DNA of 64,000 nt from Calocera cornea HHB12733 (GCA_001632435.1 KV423964.1:118923-182922), one strand, 5' to 3'; counted from the first letter of the stretch, positions 1 through 10,759 are shown. Notes: a model not told the origin generated them from the letters alone. A program made the numbers and translations.

Positions 1-102
1 TTCTTGTTCCGGCGCCCAGCCCCCCTGGACCGGGAGGGGCACAGCCAGTACGATGAGCGCGAACGACGCCCCGCACTGCTCGACAAGCTCCGCGTGGGGT
101 GA
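1..102 (+). CDS. possible 3' end of a gene entering from the left edge
   Basis: Frame 1 is open from the first base to a TGA at 100-102 and would encode a charged tail (RRPAPLDREGHSQYDERERR, then PALLDKLRVG). Arg/Asp/Glu richness and GC-ending codons resemble a cytosolic C-terminal tail of a real fungal protein, but 33 codons are too few to prove coding. No family is recognised and the 5' part lies outside the window. Confidence 0.3.
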   Translation, partial: FLFRRPAPLDREGHSQYDERERRPALLDKLRVG

Positions 103-439
103 GGCGTACATCGCTGTCCTCCCCGTTCCCGTCAGTCGCGCCCCTGCAGCAGCAACAGGAGGCGGCAGCTCACCGCGCAGGCGCACTTCTCCCCCGGGGG
201 GGATGATCCCGCCGCGGTTCCGCACGCGGAAGAGGGCGGTATATTGCCCCTTCGGCGCCTTCGTCAATCCGTTCGGCTGCGGCTGGGGTCAGCCCTCTGC
301 GCAAGGAGGAAGGGGGAGACGCACGGGGTCCGGATGGACTGTGTACACCACCGGCGCGGGATGTACGTTCCTGAGCAGTACGGAGCTCGAGATGCTGTTC
401 GCTGTGCATGGGACCAGACCCGGTCAGATCTTCTGTACC
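103..439. other. intergenic, no supported gene
   Basis: GC-rich stretch between the possible gene end at the left edge and the 3' end of the minus-strand gene at 440. Overlapping open frames occur on both strands, but none has a recognisable domain or splice structure. Confidence 0.4.
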
Positions 440-1129
440 TTACGCCCGATGGAGAGTGATCCTACTGTTTGAAGAGCGGAAGATGAACCGGCTTGGCAGG
501 AGCTGTATCAGCCTGGGCGCCTCCTCGGTCTTTGGGAGCGTTGGGATGGGCGCTTTCAGCTCTGCCCTCTCCTCCTCCTTCGCATGCTTGCTACCCTTCA
601 CGACAAGCGCCTCAGACACAAGCGCCTGCTGCCCAAGGAAGTGAGAGTGACCTCGAGACAGCGGAGGGCGTGCCATCGGGCGGAGGAGCGCTGCCAGAGC
701 TCCGTCCACCCTTGGGGCTCGCGAGCCATGCACAAGCGAGGGGGTGACGGTCGTCATGCTGCTTCCCAGGGGTACGGTCGCCTCTTCCTCCCGGGACGGG
801 AATCTCAGAGGTACCTTGATGCCCAGCAGATCTGCTGTGTCCGAGGAAGCGGGGAGAGAGTCTGCTTGCGGCTCCTTCTCCTCCTCCTCCCCGTCATCGC
901 AGGAGAACCGCACATAGTCGAGCCCGTGCGCAGCCCACGCGAGCATGTCCTCCTCCGAGTAGCACGGCGCGTCGGCCCCCAGACAAGCGAGGCCCGGCCC
1001 GTAGCTGTGAGGGCCTGGGATGGCTAGGCGAGGGTGGAAGAGGTGCGCGAGCGGTTTGAGGACGAAGGGGCATGTGGGGCTGGGTGGGCCCCTGTCGGTG
1101 GTGCGTGGGAGGAGCTTGAGCGGGGACAT
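440..1129 (-). CDS. hypothetical protein, paralogue A of a two-member local family
   Basis: An uninterrupted 229-codon frame from ATG (1127-1129) to a stop at 440. I do not recognise a domain. It is clearly related to the gene at 2320-3189. Both have an N-terminal block (PFVLKPLAHLFHP here, PWVLRSVRHLFYR there), then a SEEDMLAWAAHGLDY / TEADKLAWEQYGLDC block followed by an acidic run, a short TVTPS motif, and a C-terminal block LIQLLPSRFIFRSS / LLELLPNKFIFRTS. Conservation of both termini with a divergent middle supports a real protein and the chosen ATG. No signal peptide or membrane segment is seen. The pair looks like a tandem duplication separated by a small membrane-protein gene. Function unknown. 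Confidence 0.65.
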   Translation of the reverse strand: MSPLKLLPRTTDRGPPSPTCPFVLKPLAHLFHPRLAIPGPHSYGPGLACLGADAPCYSEEDMLAWAAHGLDYVRFSCDDGEEEEKEPQADSLPASSDTADLLGIKVPLRFPSREEEATVPLGSSMTTVTPSLVHGSRAPRVDGALAALLRPMARPPLSRGHSHFLGQQALVSEALVVKGSKHAKEEERAELKAPIPTLPKTEEAPRLIQLLPSRFIFRSSNSRITLHRA

Positions 1130-1644
1130 CGACCACTCGACAGCAGGGATACAGCCAGGTCGGAGCGCTCACTCTGCCAGAGGATCGATAGTAGCCCTGG
1201 AGCGGAGATCGGTCGGACATGCTCGATAGCGACGAGGAGAGGAGGTGATGAGGGGACGAGGTGCTCGAAAGCAACGTTTGTCGTGGTCGTGGGCACAAAG
1301 AGGCGGCGAGGCTCGGAACTGAGGAAGCACAAAGGTCATTCCACGTCCTACCAGTGCTCACGCCGTGGCTTCAGCAAACGAAGTTGCATGTACAATACAA
1401 CGTTGGTTGGATATACAATAAGTGAGGTTGTCGCTCAAACCTGGTTAGTTCAGCGCTAGCCGAGCCGTGAACGCCCGCTTATCATTGGGACCAACACGGA
1501 ACTGATCTGGAACAAATGCATATATTATTTGGCTGCGTCTTGCCAGAAGAACGCGATTTCACAACAGATTAAGAAGTAAAACATAGGTCGATACTAGACA
1601 AGATTAGACGGATCCCACTTTGGGGGTGTCACTCTTGACATTTC
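1130..1644. other. intergenic, 5' flank of paralogue A
   Basis: No convincing coding frame. The part near 1130-1360 is GC-rich and the part near 1380-1620 is more AT-rich. It probably holds the promoter of the 440-1129 gene and the 3' end of the 1645-2063 gene. Confidence 0.4.
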
Positions 1645-2063
1645 TTACGCGCTCCTCTTCTTCCCATTCTCAGACTGAACGAAAACCACGCAACACATCA
1701 CCAGGGCCGCAGCACCAAACAGGAGAACGAACGTGCCTACTGGCACAGCAATGTGAGAGGCAAGTTGGTTCAAACCGGCTTCCGCATTTACGGGCACAGG
1801 CGGAGCTGAAAGGAGAAGCGGCGGTACAGGGAGCCAGACGTTCAGCTCCCTTTCATCCACCATGCGGCTCTTTCTCAGCTGAGAGCACGTCAGCGTCATG
1901 GTTGTGCGGCCCGAGCGGGAGAGGAACTTACGATGCGGCTGATATCCTCCCGGCAGAGCTCAATGTCGGTCTCACGGGCAAGGGGGAGGAGTGCTGCCTG
2001 GAGAACCAGGATGAACTTACCGCCGTACTTTTGGACTAGCTCAGGATTGGGTGAGTAGTGCAT
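1645..2063 (-). CDS. small single-pass (tail-anchored type) membrane protein, unknown
   Basis: Two exons give about 121 aa. Exon 1 runs 2063-1932, starts at the ATG at 2061-2063 with an in-frame stop just upstream, and begins MHYSPNPELVQKYGGK. The intron is 1879-1931 (53 nt, donor GTAAGT, acceptor CTCTCAG). Exon 2 runs 1878-1645. The join reads CREDISRI-LRKSRMVDEREL without a frame break. Residues about 88-110 form one hydrophobic segment (PVGTFVLLFGAAALVMCCVV) followed by a short polar, basic end (ENGKKRSA). There is no N-terminal signal peptide, so a tail-anchored protein facing the cytosol is plausible. The soluble part is not recognised. It lies between the two paralogous genes on the same strand. 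Confidence 0.55.
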
Positions 2064-2319
2064 TGCTGCTGCCCGTCAGTCCTCCAGAATTCAAAATCAA
2101 GTGAGCATCTCACCTCTGACATGCACTTCCTGTCCCGGCTGCAGTAAGCCGCAGTTGCCACTAACCCAGATCAACCTCTCATACTTTGATCTTTCCTCAA
2201 TTGGCAGGTCTCGTGGCTAGTTGGATGGTTAGAACGGACCAGATGGTACAGCACACGTGTACGCACGCGCCGACGAATGATCTTATATACAACTGGGATT
2301 CTCTGTGTATTCCGGAGTA

Positions 2320-3189
2320 TCACTGCGCTCGAGAGGCTTTTTTCTGCGCATACGTACTCATTAGAATTCGTTCACAGAAGACAAGAAGCAAACACGTGCC
2401 TTCAGAGGTCCGGAAGATGAACTTGTTGGGAAGCAACTCCAGCAGCCTTCCTCCCCTGCTCGTCATCGGGCTAGAGGGCGGTGCCTCTCGTCCCCTCAGA
2501 AGCCGCTCCGTCTCCAGCTCCAAATACCTCTGATTCTCCCTCTCGCGCACCCTTCTCCGCGACCCAAAGACCGCATGCCACCCATCCCACTCCCTCTGCT
2601 CGCGCACCCAGGGAAGTGCATTCTCGGGCCTGGGGGAGGACCAAATGCTGTCTACCGTCACCAAGTCCAGGGGCGATGGCGGGCTCGGGGGATCGAGGTT
2701 GTGAGTCGCTGGACACAGGATACGAGCTGGGGAGGCCACCGAGGAGGTTATATTGGAAGGGGTGACTGTGATGCTGCTCGCTGCAGAGGTCGTCCCCTCC
2801 ATCATCCCGTCCGTAGGCGTGCGCGGACCGTCGCTCCCATCCAGCGTCTGCTCACCATCGCTAGGCTCAAGTGTCTCGACCCCATCCACCACGACCATCT
2901 CTTCGTCATCGGATGAGGCGAGACAGTCGAGACCGTACTGTTCCCACGCGAGCTTGTCAGCCTCGGTGTAGGAGCGTGCTCGTCCGCCGGCACAGGCGAT
3001 GTCGATCGAACCCATCAGGGCGCCCTCCCCCCCGGCCAGCTGGTCAACCTCTGGGTAGGATCTGGCGATGGCAACTGATCGTTGCAAAAGGGGAGCTGGG
3101 GTCGCAGAGCGGTAGAAGAGGTGCCTCACTGAGCGGAGGACCCAAGGGCACGCAGGGGCCTCGGACGATCTCTGGAGCTCAGTAGACAT
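2320..3189 (-). CDS. hypothetical protein, paralogue B of a two-member local family
   Basis: About 289 codons from ATG (3187-3189, MSTELQRSSEAP) to a stop at 2320. The frame stays open a little further upstream, but this ATG matches the position of the start in paralogue A (440-1129). Shared blocks are PWVLRSVRHLFYR near the start, TEADKLAWEQYGLD in the middle, an acidic ASSDDEE run, and LLELLPNKFIFRTS near the end. Between them lies a Ser/Thr/Pro-rich low-complexity region and an Arg/Glu-rich stretch (RRRVRERENQRYLELE) that may be helical. No known domain, signal peptide or membrane segment is seen. It is longer than paralogue A mainly in the middle and at the C-terminal end. Function unknown. 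Confidence 0.65.
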   Translation of the reverse strand: MSTELQRSSEAPACPWVLRSVRHLFYRSATPAPLLQRSVAIARSYPEVDQLAGGEGALMGSIDIACAGGRARSYTEADKLAWEQYGLDCLASSDDEEMVVVDGVETLEPSDGEQTLDGSDGPRTPTDGMMEGTTSAASSITVTPSNITSSVASPARILCPATHNLDPPSPPSPLDLVTVDSIWSSPRPENALPWVREQREWDGWHAVFGSRRRVRERENQRYLELETERLLRGREAPPSSPMTSRGGRLLELLPNKFIFRTSEGTCLLLVFCERILMSTYAQKKASRAQ

Positions 3190-4150
3190 GGTGGCAGCTC
3201 GAGAGAGGGGCACAATAGACGGGGATTGCTCTCAGTTGCACAAGGAACAGGGACGGGTGGGAGATGAAGTGGGAAGATATACGATGCATCACCCTTCGCG
3301 ATGGCGGGCTGTGGGGTATTGTCCCTGGACCGGTGTCGGTGTCGGTGTCAAGTGTACATGATGGCGCCTTTTGTTCTCGACCAGAATGTTCCCCACGAGA
3401 ACCGAATAACATCCGACAACCCGAGTAGCTCGTCAGTCACAGAGTAGGGAATAATAAGAGCAGTGTCATAGCATGAAGATGGTACGCGAGAGGTTGTGTG
3501 CAGGGCCGGGACTACGTCTCTGGAACTCGGATGATGCTGTTCCCGTGCAGAAGAGCGTCCGCGAGAAGATCACAGTATGTGCCCGAAATGGAAGGTGAAT
3601 AGATGCCGTCATTGTTGCTCTCGGCCACCCGTTTGCCCGCTTGTACTCTGGTACAGTACAACATGCTCATCGTTAATGAGTATGGAGAACTGCTCATGGT
3701 CACCGGCTCGTACGAACACCCTTCAAAGTGACAGCATCCCGTATGTCAGCTACACAATCCACCCAAACGAACTGCATTGTATTAATTTTCATTTCACCGC
3801 TATTTCGTCGAAGGCTATGTGCATGACAATAAGTGAACTCAAATCTCAAGACGAGGCCTAAGTTGTCATGCAATCTGCGAAGCCAGCATGATAGTTTGAC
3901 TCTCGGTACCCGATTAGCAACGCGCCACCACCAGATATCGAGATCAACGGCAGCAACAACACCATTCCCGGTCACGCTGAGATGGTAGTCGTAGTGACGG
4001 TAACCCCTCTCTACATGGAAACAGGCGACAAGAACAGCTCGCGCTCCAGGGTCAAGGCATCGGAACAAAGGGATACGGTCTCAAGAAGTGTCATCCATGT
4101 CCATTATCTGGCAAGGGCTACTAAGAAGAAGCACAGACGGATCGGTGGTG
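3190..4150. other. unexplained gene-poor stretch
   Basis: About 960 bases between the paralogue-B start and the alginate-lyase stop. The minus strand has open frames at 3512-3703 and 3700-4068, but they lack recognisable domains and ordinary splice logic. A short microsatellite (GTCGGT units) lies at about 3333-3351. It may contain the paralogue-B promoter and a decayed gene. No firm call is made. Confidence 0.35.
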
Positions 4151-6475
4151 TTAGTAGTATTCCCTGAGATCATCCCATGAGACGAATACAGCGTCGTCGA
4201 GTTGTACCAGATCAACCGAATAAAACACTTCCGGCTTGTAGTAATCGTTGATGTCAGTCGGCGATGCAGGATCGATACACGATTGAGTCGCGTTATCGAC
4301 AGTGAGGCAACTCGGGTATATGTTCCCAAGGTCGTACGTCTGGAAGGGAAATGAGCACAGTATCCGACATCTTCCTCCTCGCAGTATGCTCACGTCAAAC
4401 TGGTCTCGCGTGGACAGCCGCCTACGATTCGTTTTCACTGCCGTGGAGAATGTGAAAGCGTTCGGCTGATCGTAGTACCAATAGGGCTGCTGGTCATAGT
4501 CTTGTTCGGCGCGTGCCAGGAACTTGGCGTATCTGCCTTTCGGATCTCCATAGATCGCGCTCGCAGCGGCGACGTGGGGAGCAAGCTCCGAGATGTCTTC
4601 GTCTCCAGGCGAGACGGACATTGTGTAGTCGACCGCATCCTGGATTGTAGCGCCCGATTTGGTCTTCAGGACCCAGACGTTGACACCCAATTGATCTGCG
4701 ATCTTGCCGAGTGCCTATGTACCACTTATGGGACTATGCTCGATACGAGGAGATGAAGTACGTACAAAAAGTGCTTCCAGATTGAAGCATCGATAATGGA
4801 ACGATTTCCCCTTGCGAGCAGCTTCCCATGGCTGAAGAAAGCGTCAGCTTCGTCAGGCCCCGCTATAGGGATTGCATCTTCCCTGTTCCCCGTTTGCCGC
4901 GATCTGGTCACGATAGGCTCCGGTGAAGAAGTCCTTGATCGTCTGCCGCGCTCCGACTTCGTCGCCCACAAGAACTTGCAATGCGGCCATCTGTGCATGG
5001 TAGAATGTACCATGATTGCTGTAACATCATCAATCTCAGTCCAGGGATAGCCCATCTAATCGCTTACTTGGTAGCCTTCGATGCTGCCTCCCCGATATCG
5101 GACTGCTGGATCCACTGCGTGTACGTCTTGACCCATGATGTCATCGCGCCGTCCATGCCTGTCGTCCAGTACGCGTTCTTCGATCCCCGTAGAAGGAGGA
5201 TTCCATTAACGATCTTGATCATGCCGCGGAAGTCCAGGACTCCCATGAACTGACCCTGCTGGTGCCCGGGTCCACGGATAAGCTGGCCGTAGTTGATGTT
5301 GGGATTCATGCCGGTATGAGAGTCGAGGAAGAACGTGTTGAGAAATGACGCTGCCGATCTCGCATACTGGGCGCTGCCGGATAGGGAATAGGCGATCGTG
5401 TTGTAGAAGACGGCCTGGGAAAGAGCCTGGATAGCGTTTACGCCGACGAGCTGCCGCACATCGGGGTTGGCTTGTCCGTCTTTCGTCTTATACGGACATG
5501 TCGTCCACGCTGCCGAACACCCCTTAGCGACCGGTAACTGAAGCCAGGGAATATTACTCACTAGCAGAGGGCGCCATGCTCTTGGTCGGCGACGGCGTGC
5601 ACGACCTCGAAGATGTGGTACCGTACAACTGAGCATTCTGACCGGTCCCGCCTGCCGAATAGATGTGGTCCGAAGACGTGGAAGACAGCGGCCAGGCCGC
5701 AGATAACATGACCGAGGCCGTAGGAGCTGCCGTAAGCACTTGTGCGGTAACGGATCCCGTACTCACGTCGGTTGCGACTAGCATCGAGCTCAGCGGTAGG
5801 TTCGTGGTATCGGACGACATGGATGCCGGCTTGGACTGCGTGTCTGATAGAGGATCGGTGGTCGGGATCGAGACTATGCTGTTGTCCAAGACGGCCTCGA
5901 CCACGTCGGCTGGACCATCCACGCGTACATCTGGCATATAAGCCCACGAGGCTCTACATTTTGACAGACAGTGGAGGACTCACCTCTTCCTACCACATCA
6001 TCGAAGCCCTCCTGGCCAAGTCGGCGCTTCTTCGACTTGGATGGGCACCAGTTGCAGTCGGGCCAATGACTGGAGGGCATAATGAGCAATGTAAACGAAT
6101 ATATGCGCATATAATGGCTTACTACGGCGCCCAGCTGAGGTAGTCGCGACTGTCGCCGCTCGGAGGAAGGATGTTTCCGCTGGTGAGAGCTAGGCAAGAG
6201 GAAGTATGTGGGTGCATAAGGCTAGCGATAGGTACGTACTCCACGGCCCGTTCTTCCCGCTGTACGACGCACCCTGCATGATCGCATTGCGCGCGTCGGA
6301 CGTCGATCCGGACGGCTTGCTGCTGATGTACTTGGGGTTGACCCAGTCGGCTGGGTCGGCTGAGTGCAGAGCATCAGTGGCAATGAGGAAGGCGAGCGTA
6401 TATGCGCTTACCCAGCGACCCTGGGACTAGGAGAACGATGCACGCTGCCGAGAGTGTGCTCCACATGGTCAACAT
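4151..6475 (-). CDS. secreted alginate-lyase-like (PF05426-type) enzyme, multi-exon
   Basis: The ATG at 6473-6475 opens a signal peptide (MLTMWSTLSAACIVLLVPGS), cut near ALA-D. Exon 1 is 6412-6475 and exon 2 is 6240-6359; several short introns follow, and the stop is TAA at 4151-4153. The core matches the basidiomycete alginate_lyase fold: GVNAIQALSQAVFYNTIAY, then NYGQLIRGPGHQQG, LDFRGMIKIVN, NHGTFYHAQMAALQVLVGD and KSFHYRCFNLEALF, with a late PGDEDISELAPHVAAAS block. Family members cleave uronate-containing polysaccharides by beta-elimination; the substrate here is unknown. One junction is abnormal: conserved GEQ joins PWEAARKG only if the intron starts at 4882 with GG instead of GT, and reading through meets a stop. 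The gene may therefore be mis-spliced or recently damaged. A decayed inverted copy of its 3' end lies at 16655-17111. Confidence 0.82.
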
Positions 6476-7171
6476 GGGATATGTGTTGTAGTGGACGGCT
6501 CGAGGAATGGTAGGTCGGGGGAATAGGGGCAACGATCAACGTCGCAGGGAGCTCTCCGGGGGATGATGGCAGGGGGAAGGAGAGGAGGAGCTGCCCTTCG
6601 ACTTCGTGCGTCTTGGTGTTTATATGCGCACACAGATATATCCGTTAACTATGCCGAGGCCAGATGTCGGAGAACAGTCGCCTCGTCCCGCGATTGGATT
6701 GTACTGTCCAATCGCGTTCCCGCAGAGCTGGCGTCTCCGATGTCTGAGACGTTCAACCGGTGCGAAGCTTAAGCAGTCATGGGATAGAGAGACAACAGTA
6801 CGTGACAGGCGGCCAGCCCAGCCTCAGTGAGACCTCACAGTGGGTCTCCGCCTCGTATTCAGCGGACGTTTGACCTAGAAGGAAGGCGCAGAGATTGCGG
6901 CCGTACCCGAGCCTCGATGCCATGGCCCACGGTCGGTCGGGCGCGTCGCACAGGATCCTCAGCTCGAAGGGTGCGTCAGGATGGACTGACAGCGATTTCA
7001 ATAGTAATACAGTTGACAATGGTGTTGTATAGCGTATGCTTTTAGGAAGTTAAGATGAAAGCAGGGAGGCAAGTCGGCAACGATGTTGCCCAAAGCTCCG
7101 TGCCGGAGGTGGTCGCTGGAAGACGCGCTTGCCGCCGTGTACCGGCCCTGACTTCGTCGATAACTTCGACG
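6476..7171. other. divergent intergenic region between alginate-lyase-like gene and MMM1
   Basis: About 700 bases of shared upstream sequence for two diverging genes. No supported ORF or RNA gene. A TATA-like site for the minus-strand gene lies at 6619-6624. Confidence 0.5.
6619..6624 (-). promoter_or_regulatory. TATA-like box of the alginate-lyase-like gene
   Basis: The minus strand reads CATATAAACACC about 145 bases upstream of the ATG at 6475, a plausible core-promoter position if the 5' UTR is about 100 bases. Position and motif only. Confidence 0.35.
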
Positions 7172-8263
7172 ATGTCGATCATCCCATCAAGCTTCACATT
7201 AGGAATACTACTAGGCCAAGCATCCATCCTCTTCCTAATCTACCTGTTTGTCCGATATCTCCTCCTCGCCCCATCCGACGCGCCCGTGTCCCATTCTGCC
7301 GCGCCAAAACCGCGACTTCGCAATGTCCCGCCACTGGCTGAGAAGCGGACGGACGAGCAGGCGGAGTGGTTGAATGCAATGACGCGACAGGCGAGTGACG
7401 AGCTCTGCATGCATAGAGTACGCAAATGCTAACCATATACGAAGATCGTTGATGCATACCGAGCGTCCCTCTCCGCCCCACCGCCGGATGTACTCCCCTC
7501 GCCTGCTCAAGCAGCTGACACCGTCCGAGCAAAGGTGGAGAAGTGGGTCAATGAGCATCGGAGTCCAGAGACGATGGTACGTTTACTCTTCATATCCATG
7601 TATACGACCCTCACGGTCTTGTAGGATGAGATTGTCGTGCATGAGTGCGATTTGGGCGCTGATGCGCCTAGCGTGCGAGACGTACGGTTGAGCCCACACT
7701 CGAAAGGCGGACTGGTACGCATCGTCTTACCATCTTATAGCGCCGGCTGTGCTAACACCCTGGTAGAGAGCGGAGTTCGACGTCGACTATTCCCCCACAA
7801 GCCCACCAAGTGTATCGATCTCCACAGCCCTACTGCTGAACGTGCCTGTGCAGCGATTCGGCTCGTTACCCGTATCCCTCAACGTTGCGCTGTCACACAT
7901 TAGCGGAACTGTATGTGCTGTTGTCGAGTGAACAGGACGAAACTGATCCTAGTCCAGCTAATCTTCCATATACCACCAGACGCTGGTCCGGTGACGATGC
8001 ACCTATCATCAACACCGCCCCTGCAGCTGTCCCTCTCGCTATCCTCGCTTGTCGGCTCGCGAGCCAAGCTGGCCGACCTCCCGAAGCTGCATGAGCTGGT
8101 CGAATCGCGCGTTCGTATGGTGCTAGAGGACCGATTAGGGAAGCAAGGCGAAGGCTGGGAGTTCGTGCTTCCCGGGCTAGGACCGGGGATTGGTGGTGTT
8201 GAAGGACTGGCAAGGACGTTGGGTGAGGAGGTTTTGGGAGGAGAATCGGTCGTCTCCTCATAA
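7172..8263 (+). CDS. MMM1: ERMES subunit Mmm1 (SMP-domain ER-mitochondria tether)
   Basis: The protein starts MSIIPSSFTLGILLGQASIL at the ATG at 7172; this residue-6-to-26 hydrophobic segment (ILFLIYLFVRYLLL) is the single N-terminal ER membrane anchor of Mmm1. It is followed by a short linker and the SMP lipid-transfer domain: WLNAMTRQASDEL, then KVEKWVNEHRSPETM, DVRLSPHSKGGL, AEFDVDYSPTSPPSV, NVPVQRFGSLPVSLNVAL, and SLSLSSLVGSRAKLADLPKL near the end. Exons are joined over small introns; the first is GTACGC...AAG with a GCTAAC branch site. Mmm1 is the ER-anchored member of the Mmm1-Mdm10-Mdm12-Mdm34 complex and moves phospholipids to mitochondria. A nearer in-frame GTG upstream is not a plausible start. 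The linker between anchor and SMP domain is rather short. Confidence 0.93.
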
Positions 8264-8407
8264 TGCGCTGCCGCCTGAAGAAGCGGTTACGGTGCCTCAC
8301 CACTCTGCACAGACTCCTACATTGTAATAAATCTGTAATGGGATATCGGATGTCTTATTCTAGCGCGAATAGATGATGTTGGTGTAATGTACACTGTGTG
8401 ATCACTA

Positions 8408-9357
8408 TCATGGTTCTGTAGTAGGCTCGGATAGTCCTTTGATGGAACGTAGAACATCTCCCAAATTCGTGGCGGACTTGAGGACGTGTTCGGTATGTGG
8501 AAAGAGTGACTCGTACAGCTCGTTCGCTCGTGGAGCCTAGAGCATACGTTAGGCGGGTCAAAGGCTTGTCCCAGTACACTCACATTAGCGTCGTTCCATT
8601 CCAGATCGTGCCACTTCTCCTCTTTCTCGTCCCGCATCATGACCAGCATCTCCTTCCTCACCGTCGACATCCCACCGAACTCCTTGTCCGTCCCACTGCC
8701 CTTGACAGTGCCGATGACCTCTCTCACATCCCGCTTGACCCTGGTCTCGCCTTCCTCCTCCTCCTCTTCGTCATCCTCGTCACCTCTTCCTCTCCTAGAC
8801 TCCTTCTCTTTGGCAGCCAACGCGTCGAGGTAGTCCAAAGATGGTCGAAGTTGATATGTCCGCTCGAGCGGATGAAGGTACAACTTGTCTCCTCGCAGGA
8901 CACCGATCATGTTGGTCGTCCTCTGCTTTGTGCCCTTCATGTGCTGGGAGACCAGTCGAACCTCGTCCAGTGGTTTGGATGCATCATCATCGTCTCTTGC
9001 TTTCCTTTTACGTCTCGAGCTTGTCGATGAGCTTTCCGCATCCTCGGCCTCCCTCCCTACCCCCAGCTCAAACCCTCGGCCAGCATCGAAGACGTCTGTT
9101 CGCGTATCCAAAGGAAGCCGAACTTCGACGATCCCCGTCTTGGGCTTATGCCGAGCCTTGATCCGGCGGCCGGCGGCCTCAGCAGATGTGGGCACTCGGA
9201 GCTGCGTGAGGAGCGGGAACTGATGAATGGACAGGTATGGCGCGAGGGAGTTGCTCAAGTGAATTGGGATGGTCGCAATAGGTGCGTCTGGATCGACATC
9301 CATGGCGGCAGGAGGTACAGGCGGCCCAGCATCGGCCATTTGCACGTCAGAAGACAT
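8408..9357 (-). CDS. RPC37: RNA polymerase III subunit Rpc37/RPC5
   Basis: The ATG at 9355-9357 starts MSSDVQMADAGPPVPP. A conserved Rpc37 N-terminal block follows: IATIPIHLSNSLAPYLSI, HQFPLLTQLRVPTSA, RRIKARHKPKTGIVEVRLPL, then a basic/acidic linker and NMIGVLRGDKLYLHPLERTY, all typical of the domain that pairs with Rpc53. One intron (8537-8583, GTGAGT...GTATGCTCTAG with CCTAAC) is needed; after splicing the frame continues NELYESLFPHTE to a TGA at 8408-8410. Ignoring the intron gives a longer frame that loses the family pattern. The length of about 300 aa is close to yeast Rpc37 (282). An unusually long acidic run (EEEEEEG) interrupts the middle. The gene is tail-to-tail with MMM1. Confidence 0.88.
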
Positions 9358-9959
9358 TGTAAGGAGAGGGCTTTCTATAGTGTCCGTGCTTTCTGAGCAG
9401 CATCCACCGCAAGCTGATGAAGCTCAACATTTTGGGCGGCCAGGGTTCTTGCTGGTGGCGGTGCATGCGCTCTTCTCTGCAAAAGTCGGCGCTTCCTTCG
9501 CCGGCCTCGTGTATGCCGACCTTGCGGATTGCGAGTCATTGTGCGTCACAGAATGCTTATCGTCGCGCACATTCTACGCCGCTACCACGGGGCCTGCTTT
9601 TCTATTAAGGAAACTCGCACGCCTGAGCTGGCAGGTGCTGATGACGGGTCATGCTGATGGTCTCCGCTGAAACATCCCTGGATGGACACGCTCGTGCTGT
9701 GGCTGTAGTCACAATGGGACACGTACACATTATGCCTCATGTTCTTCAACGGACGCGCAGCGGACGAACTAGGCGGTGCTTGCGTGGATAAGAATAGGGG
9801 CTAACAGCTTCAACCACCGGCCAAAATACATAACTCGCCGTCGCTCTCTAGTGTTGGCGCTAACCTCGTCTAAGACCGCCTTTTTGTGCGACCACAGACC
9901 TACTTTGCCTTGCCTCTTCTTATGCAGAGATCTCCTTCGATCACTTCTCTACTTATGCC
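9358..9959. other. divergent intergenic region
   Basis: About 600 bases between the RPC37 start and the small gene at 9960. No supported ORF. It probably carries both promoters. Confidence 0.45.
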
Positions 9960-10594
9960 ATGCCGCTCATACAAGAATCTCAACCCGTACTATCACCTCC
10001 TTTGCAACAGCCAACGCCCGCCGCCAAGGAAAGCAAGAAGGCGCTAAAACGGCTTAACTTGGAGCGCTCCACCAGAAAACCATCCAGACGCAATCCACAT
10101 CCTGGCGCTGTCTCCTCTCGCTCCCCGAAGACTTCGAACCGTCGCAAACACAACCACGAGGGTGGCAAACTGGCTCTTGAGCCCCGGCACCGGAACGCGT
10201 TGAGTGTGTCTGACGCCGCTCATTGTTCGTCCAGCGCTAAAACGCCGCAAGAGCCCCTGTCGGCGGGGCCCACTCTCACAGCTGACAGCCCATCCACCTC
10301 CGGCTGGAGGTACACCGGCAGCGCATTCCACGAACAGCTACGGGAGGAATATCTCAGGTTCTGGCTACCGTGGAGAAGCTGGGTGGAAGAATATACCCCG
10401 GGCATTATGAATAATCGCTTGTTTCTATCGGAACGGGCAAGGGCTGAAGTGAGTGCATGCTGCTGCGCCGTGGGACATGATTCTGATGCGTTGATGCATA
10501 GGACTGGGTCGAACAGATGTTTGAATCGTGGTTTCTGGCCGGATATGGCTGCAGCAAAGCGCGTTATGAATATCCGGGCATGGAATCTGATTGA
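9960..10594 (+). CDS. small hypothetical protein, two exons
   Basis: Exon 1 runs 9960-10448 from ATG; the intron is 10449-10501 (GTGAGT...GCATAG); exon 2 ends at a TGA at 10592-10594, giving about 193 aa. The join ERARAE-DWVEQMFESWF keeps frame. The N-terminal half is basic and Ser/Pro-rich (KKALKRLNLERSTRKPSRR), as in a disordered or nuclear segment. The C-terminal half is more ordered, with many aromatic residues (LREEYLRFWLPWRSWVEEY, then ESWFLAGYGCSKARYEYPG). No domain is recognised. It is divergent from RPC37 and convergent with the sugar porter gene. Function unknown. Confidence 0.5.
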
Positions 10595-10732
10595 CCGAAC
10601 GACATGTGATCATCGCGCGGCGACAACCGCTGATCTTATGCATTATGCTCTCTACGACGATTCCATGCTGTTCAGATATACAGACGTTTCCGCGTTCTCT
10701 TTGTCGGCAATTGCTTCTTTTGGTTGTTTCTT

Positions 10733-10759
10733 CCCTTCGGGCCCTTCGGGCCCTTCGGG
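10733..10759. repeat. three tandem copies of a 9-bp unit, CCCTTCGGG
   Basis: Exact triplication of CCCTTCGGG. Each copy is nearly self-complementary, so the run can fold as a hairpin. It lies 3' of the small gene ending at 10594 and before the convergent sugar porter gene, so a 3'-UTR or replication-slippage origin is the simplest view. Confidence 0.7.

Noticed and set aside
53..472. 139-codon plus frame at the left edge
   Set aside because: No domain, low complexity and it runs into the 3' end of the minus-strand paralogue gene.
3700..4068. 122-codon minus frame
   Set aside because: Unrecognised, rich in Trp/His/Arg as in random frames, and no link to the neighbouring exons.
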